Shown piece by piece: positions 60,251 to 64,000 of a stretch of DNA of 64,000 nt. The translations under genes were made by a program, and so were the position numbers. The stretch lies in assembly GCA_964429855.1 (NCBI GenBank), contig CAYSDM010000011.1:22772-86771 (forward strand). Direction: 5' to 3'. This stretch comes from CALLMM01 sp964429855. Lineage in GTDB: Bacteria; Armatimonadota; Chthonomonadetes; Chthonomonadales; CAJBBX01. The stretch's first letter is position 1. Each line of letters starts with the position of its first letter. A model generated the notes under the pieces. The model did no database searches. It was given only the letters and a program-made list of their open reading frames with translations, and was not told the DNA's origin.

Positions 60251-61642
60251 TCACTTCCCGACCGTCTCAATCGGGCGAGTCTCGATCTTGCCCAGCCTCT
60301 TCAGCTGCCCAGAAATCTTCGCGGCAGGCGCAACCAGCACGATAGAGAAGGTTTCCGGACGATAGTAGGCGCGGGCGATCCGGTTGACATCCGCCAGCGG
60401 GACGGCGAGCAGGCGAGTCAGATAGGTCTGAAGATAGTTGGCAGGCAGGTTGTAGAGAGCCATGTCGGAGAGAATGTCTGCCAGCGCGTCGGGCGTCTGA
60501 AGCCCCAGCGCAAACAGACCGGCGAGGTAGCTCTTCACCTTCTGAAGCTCCTCCGCCGTGAAACCGCGCTCCGCTGTGCGCTTGAGCACGCCGTTCACTG
60601 CGTCCAGCAGCGTCCGCGTGGTTTCGATTCTGGTGAAGGTCGAGATGGTGAGAGATCCTCCGTGTTTCTGGAGGCGGAAGCGGCTGCCGATACCGTAGGT
60701 CAGGGAGCGATTGACCCGTATCTCGTCTACCAGACGGGAGGTGAATCCCCCTCCCAGCATCGCATCCGCCAGTTCCGCCGCGTAGAAGTCCGGGTGATTG
60801 CGCTTGAAGGCGGTACGCGCCAGTCGCACCTGCGTCTGCGTGGCGTCCGGCTTATCTATCAGCACAAACTGACGGGGGATCGGGCGCGCCTCCGGAATCG
60901 TCAGCGCGGTAGAGCCGGACGGTGCCCAGTCCTCGAATCGGGCGCGAAGCTTCTCGATCATCTGCGCTGTCTGAAAATTGCCGACGGCGATGATCGTCAT
61001 ACGATCCGGGACGACGAACTGCTGATAATAACGGAGCAGATCGTCCCGGGTGATGCGTTTGACGCTGGTGATCGTGCGAAAGACGCCGTAGGGATGCCCG
61101 CGAAAGGTGGTTTCGGTGGCGATGCGCGTTGCGGTCTCCTCCGGGCTGTCAGGAAGAGTCTGCAGACCGGCGAGAATTAACTGCCTTTTGCGCTCGATCT
61201 CTTCCGGCGGGAAGATGGAACGCCGGATCACGTCCGCCAGCAGGTTCAGACCATTGTCGCTGTCTTTCGACAGCACATCGAGAGAGACCGTCAGCGAGTC
61301 ATCTCCCGCCCCGGTGTTGAGCGACCCTCCCAGGAAATCTATCTCCTCGGCAATCTGTATCGCCGTCCGGGACGAAGTGCCTCGTTCCAGCAGGTCGGCG
61401 GTCATGGCGGCGACTCCCGCCTTCTTTACAGGATCGCCGTTGCTGCCTCCCGGAAACAGCGCCTCGACGGACAGCGTGGGGGCGCGCCGGTACTCCATGA
61501 GCATCAGTTGAATGCCGTTTTTGAGCTTATGGCGCGTAATGGGAGGCAGATTGATCTTCTGCGCCTGTCCTGCCGCCGAAAGGCAGAGCGCAACAACCGC
61601 CAACAGGATTTGAAGGATGAATAGTGCAGGTGTTCTTCTCAT
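60251..61642 (-). CDS. M16-family protein without catalytic motif
   Basis: A 463-aa exported protein with two M16 domains. A signal peptide (1-28) precedes the domain, but HxxEH is absent: the matching segment reads KAGVAAMTADLLERGT. The expected glycine-rich loop LGGGFTSRLVDEIRVNRSLTYGI is present in the second domain. It therefore probably acts as a non-catalytic partner of the adjacent M16 peptidase, as in known heterodimeric M16B pairs. Its start overlaps the stop of the peptidase (ATGA). Confidence 0.88.
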   Translation of the reverse strand: MRRTPALFILQILLAVVALCLSAAGQAQKINLPPITRHKLKNGIQLMLMEYRRAPTLSVEALFPGGSNGDPVKKAGVAAMTADLLERGTSSRTAIQIAEEIDFLGGSLNTGAGDDSLTVSLDVLSKDSDNGLNLLADVIRRSIFPPEEIERKRQLILAGLQTLPDSPEETATRIATETTFRGHPYGVFRTITSVKRITRDDLLRYYQQFVVPDRMTIIAVGNFQTAQMIEKLRARFEDWAPSGSTALTIPEARPIPRQFVLIDKPDATQTQVRLARTAFKRNHPDFYAAELADAMLGGGFTSRLVDEIRVNRSLTYGIGSRFRLQKHGGSLTISTFTRIETTRTLLDAVNGVLKRTAERGFTAEELQKVKSYLAGLFALGLQTPDALADILSDMALYNLPANYLQTYLTRLLAVPLADVNRIARAYYRPETFSIVLVAPAAKISGQLKRLGKIETRPIETVGK

Positions 61643-62982
61643 CGTGATGCCTCCCCGGTCTGCGCGTTTCGCTGCGGAACCAGCGTCACCACTGTGCGGG
61701 CGCGGTCTGTAAAGTATCGGCGGGCGACTCGCTGAATATCCGCCGTCGTGACCCGATCATGTCGGGGAAGGTAGTCGGAAAATCGGCGCCAATCTCCCCA
61801 GTTCGCCTGATAGTTTGCCAGCAGTCCCGCGCGTCCGAAGTTCGTCTTGAAGTTATGGACATATCCTGCTCGAACGATATTCTTCGCTTTCTGTAGTTCC
61901 CTTTCGGTAACTCCGCTCTTCTGAATCTCTTCCAGCGCGGCGGATATCTCTGCCTCGCACTGGGCGGCGGTGTGCGACTGCTGCGCCTGCGCGTAGAAAG
62001 TGAACAGGCCGGGGTCAATGCGGGAGTCGTTGGTCGCGCTGACGGTCGTGGCGATCTGTTTCTCATAGACCAGCCGCCGATAGAGCCGCGCGCTCTGTCC
62101 GTGTGAGAGGATCAACGCCAGAAGGTTCAGCGCGGGATCGTCCGCCTGCCTGTAGGAGATGCCGCGATAGGCGATCATGACGGCAGGCAGTTCTGCCACG
62201 CGATGATAGAGGATACGCTTCTCGCCCCGCTGCGGCGGTTCGGAATTTACGACGGGACGAGGTGGTTTCTGACGCGGAATGTTTTCGAAATAGCGTCGTA
62301 TCTTCGCGAACAGGTTTTTCGTCTCGAAGTCGCCCACCACCACCACCACCGCGTTATTGGGAGCGTAGTAGGTGCGAAAATAGTCTCTGGCATCCTGCAG
62401 GCGAATGGCGTTGATATCGCCCATAAAACCGATGGGAAGCCAGCGGTAGGGATGGGAGACGAAGGCGTTGTTCCAGAGCGTTTCGTACATGCCTCCCTCT
62501 ACGGAATCGTCGTAGCCGACGCGCCGCTCCTCCTTGACGATGCCCCGCTCCTGCTCCAGATTCTGCGTGTCCAGACGCAAGGCGCGCATTCTATCCGCTT
62601 CCATGCGCAGCACCTGATCCAGGGTGGCGGAAGAGAACTCCTGATAGTATTCGGTGGTGTCGGAGGTGGTGAAGGCGTTGGAGTAACCGCCTCCCGCTTC
62701 AATAATCCGGTCGAAAGATTTGGGCGGAAATTTCGCGGAGCCGTTGAACATCATATGCTCGAAGAGATGCGACAGCCCGGTGATGCCCGGTCTCTCATTG
62801 CGCGAGCCGACTCTGAAGAGCGTATAGTAGGCGACGGTCGGCAGCGAACGGTCTTCCAGCGCCAGCACCGTCAGCCCGTTTTTGAGCTGCAGACGCTCTA
62901 CCTTCAGCGTCTGCGCGTGCGCCGTTGCGGAAAGAAGAGCCAGCAGGCAGGCAAGGCAGCGAAACATATTGATGCGAATCAT
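61639..62982 (-). CDS. M16-family zinc metallopeptidase (catalytic)
   Basis: A 447-aa exported protease. Signal peptide 1-23 (AHA-Q), active-site motif HLFEH at 72-76 with the distal Glu likely in the segment QERGIVKEERRVGY, and an R/Y motif region in the second domain (GQSARLYRRLVYEKQIA). Most likely a periplasmic oligopeptidase working with the following non-catalytic M16 subunit. CGGGAG lies before ATG 62982. The upstream gene on the same strand is a membrane glycosyltransferase-like protein, 26 bases away. Confidence 0.9.
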   Translation of the reverse strand: MIRINMFRCLACLLALLSATAHAQTLKVERLQLKNGLTVLALEDRSLPTVAYYTLFRVGSRNERPGITGLSHLFEHMMFNGSAKFPPKSFDRIIEAGGGYSNAFTTSDTTEYYQEFSSATLDQVLRMEADRMRALRLDTQNLEQERGIVKEERRVGYDDSVEGGMYETLWNNAFVSHPYRWLPIGFMGDINAIRLQDARDYFRTYYAPNNAVVVVVGDFETKNLFAKIRRYFENIPRQKPPRPVVNSEPPQRGEKRILYHRVAELPAVMIAYRGISYRQADDPALNLLALILSHGQSARLYRRLVYEKQIATTVSATNDSRIDPGLFTFYAQAQQSHTAAQCEAEISAALEEIQKSGVTERELQKAKNIVRAGYVHNFKTNFGRAGLLANYQANWGDWRRFSDYLPRHDRVTTADIQRVARRYFTDRARTVVTLVPQRNAQTGEASR

Positions 62983-63008
62983 TCCGAAAACTCCCGATCT
63001 AAGCCCCG

Positions 63009-64000
63009 CTATGGTGTGTCATCTACCCGATATACCCCGACATCCCACCCGACAACCTTAGCGGACAGTATTCGACGCTCCGGCGCGAGAAGCGAAGGAT
63101 AGAACTGATCCCAGAAGGGTTTTCGCGCGCGCCCGTCCATGATAACCAGAAAGCGCGGGTGTCCGGCAAACTGCTCGACCGGTTGCCGGTCATTGCACAG
63201 ACCGGGCAGCACGTTAACGACAGTAAACCGATTATCCATGCTGATGCCTGGCGCTGCCTCTCCGATCAATACGCTGTTTGCGGGAAGAGTATTCGACAGA
63301 TGACGCGACACCTCATGCTGCGAATAGTTCAAGGTAAGAAGCCAGTGAGCCAGCCATGCTCCATTTATCAGAAACCATGCGATGAGGACTACCGCTGATG
63401 AAGGAATAGGAGAACCCCCGGTTTTCCTGATGAGGACGCCGACCAGCCCGCCAACAAGCAGCGGGACTCCGATCAGTATACTCCCTCGGACGAACGGCGA
63501 TATCCCGGATGGGTTGAGGAGCGGGATCGCCAGCAGGTGATAGGCGACCGCAGCGCAGATGACAGCCGTCAGCCATCGCGATTTTCTGTCCGGTCTTCCA
63601 AAGAGCGAGTATGGCTCGGACCGCTTCCAGAGCAGTACCGCTGCCAGAGCCGCCATCGCGGGATAGGTCGTCACATAGTAACGACTCGGCGCATAACTGC
63701 TGAGGATCAACAAAGCCCACCCGCACGTCAGCCAGGACGCCAGGTATATTTCCGAAGGCGATGGGTGTTCTTCGGAATTTCGGGGGCGGGATACCACAAC
63801 CCCGATACCCAGGAGAGAGAGGATCAGTAAAACCGGGGTATGACGGAACAGGTAGGGGAAGAGGTTGCGGTGATCGCCCAAAAAGCCGGAGGCGATGTTC
63901 GCCAGGAGCGATCCGGGAGACTTCGGAAGAAGCTGCTCGGTCAGGTAGTATCGGCTCATGTGGCTCAGTTCGGCGCGATGGGGCATATACCACACCAACA
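63009..64000 (-). CDS. Membrane protein, glycosyltransferase-39-like, 3' part
   Basis: The C-terminal about 330 residues of a protein whose start lies beyond the right edge of the window. There are about eight hydrophobic segments and then an extracytoplasmic domain of about 90 residues (ANSVLIGEAAPGISMDNRFTVVNVLPGLCNDR). The segment FPYLFRHTPVLLILSLLGIGVVV and YYVTTYPAMAALAAVLLW fit the ArnT/PMT-like family that transfers sugars from lipid carriers. The final Trp/Tyr-rich tail is conserved-looking. A polytopic inner-membrane protein is certain; the activity is not. Confidence 0.7.
   Translation of the reverse strand, partial: LVWYMPHRAELSHMSRYYLTEQLLPKSPGSLLANIASGFLGDHRNLFPYLFRHTPVLLILSLLGIGVVVSRPRNSEEHPSPSEIYLASWLTCGWALLILSSYAPSRYYVTTYPAMAALAAVLLWKRSEPYSLFGRPDRKSRWLTAVICAAVAYHLLAIPLLNPSGISPFVRGSILIGVPLLVGGLVGVLIRKTGGSPIPSSAVVLIAWFLINGAWLAHWLLTLNYSQHEVSRHLSNTLPANSVLIGEAAPGISMDNRFTVVNVLPGLCNDRQPVEQFAGHPRFLVIMDGRARKPFWDQFYPSLLAPERRILSAKVVGWDVGVYRVDDTP

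Overview
The window is 64 kb of GC-rich, densely packed bacterial chromosome. Gene content suggests Armatimonadota or a nearby lineage, with Planctomycetota-like families: a DUF1549/DUF1553 and DUF1501 pair, DUF1080, an ASPIC/UnbV FG-GAP protein and a PhyH dioxygenase, all beside ordinary housekeeping genes. The phylum is inferred from memory of these families; there is no rRNA marker. I found no rRNA, tRNA, CRISPR array, transposase or phage gene.

Layout. 1-8.7 kb: alaS, murJ, a metallo-beta-lactamase-fold protein, a secreted DUF1080 protein, a small unknown, pilT and a zinc-ribbon/PilZ protein. 8.8-16 kb: smc and recN diverge, and recN is followed by a membrane protein with an alkaline-phosphatase-like ectodomain. 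16-19.2 kb: PhyH dioxygenase coupled to an alpha/beta hydrolase, an SRPBCC protein and a SAM hydroxide adenosyltransferase. 19.2-20.8 kb: a less GC-rich accessory patch with two deeply overlapping same-strand frames, ending in a MITE-like repeat. 20.8-27.7 kb: a divergent Hsp70-type ATPase, a secreted subtilase, an unassigned 318-aa protein and a YfhO-like membrane protein with a TPR gene. 28.2-34.1 kb: a metal (probably zinc) uptake cluster znuA-znuC-znuB with a porin-like protein and a small Cys protein, behind a zinc-finger anti-sigma-like gene. 34.4-36 kb: a secreted protein with a lysozyme-like motif and a 64-aa protein. 36-42 kb: DUF1549/1553 and DUF1501 genes separated by a TIR-AAA-winged-helix protein. 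42-47 kb: two small unknowns, an FG-GAP/ASPIC lipoprotein, a TPR lipoprotein gene broken by two in-frame stops and two TlpA-like thioredoxins. 47-55.5 kb: a large glycosidase-like protein, ExoD, an AI-2E-type permease, a PilX-like pseudopilin and uvrC. 55.6-64 kb: a LuxR-type response regulator diverging from uvrC, a fused CbiM-N-Q nickel/cobalt transporter with CbiO, PPK2, an M16 peptidase pair and a partial glycosyltransferase-like membrane protein.

Regulation is unusually readable. Near-consensus sigma70-type promoters (TTGaca, 17 bp, TAtaaT) stand before many genes. Three genes (murJ, the FG-GAP gene, uvrC) have the -10 so close to ATG that the mRNA should be leaderless. Two divergent promoters at 5.5 kb share one -35 core. 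Many genes end at long perfect hairpins without a U-tract. Three copies of a 98-147 bp palindromic, TIR-bearing repeat lie between genes.

Most novel items: (1) the TIR-AAA gene inside a DUF1549/DUF1501 pair, whose complete TIR domain requires an AUU start with a hairpin-sequestered Shine-Dalgarno; (2) the overlapping frames at 19.3-20.5 kb; (3) the dispersed MITE-like repeat; (4) the dyad over the -10 of the fused metal transporter, whose ATPase has a His-rich tail.
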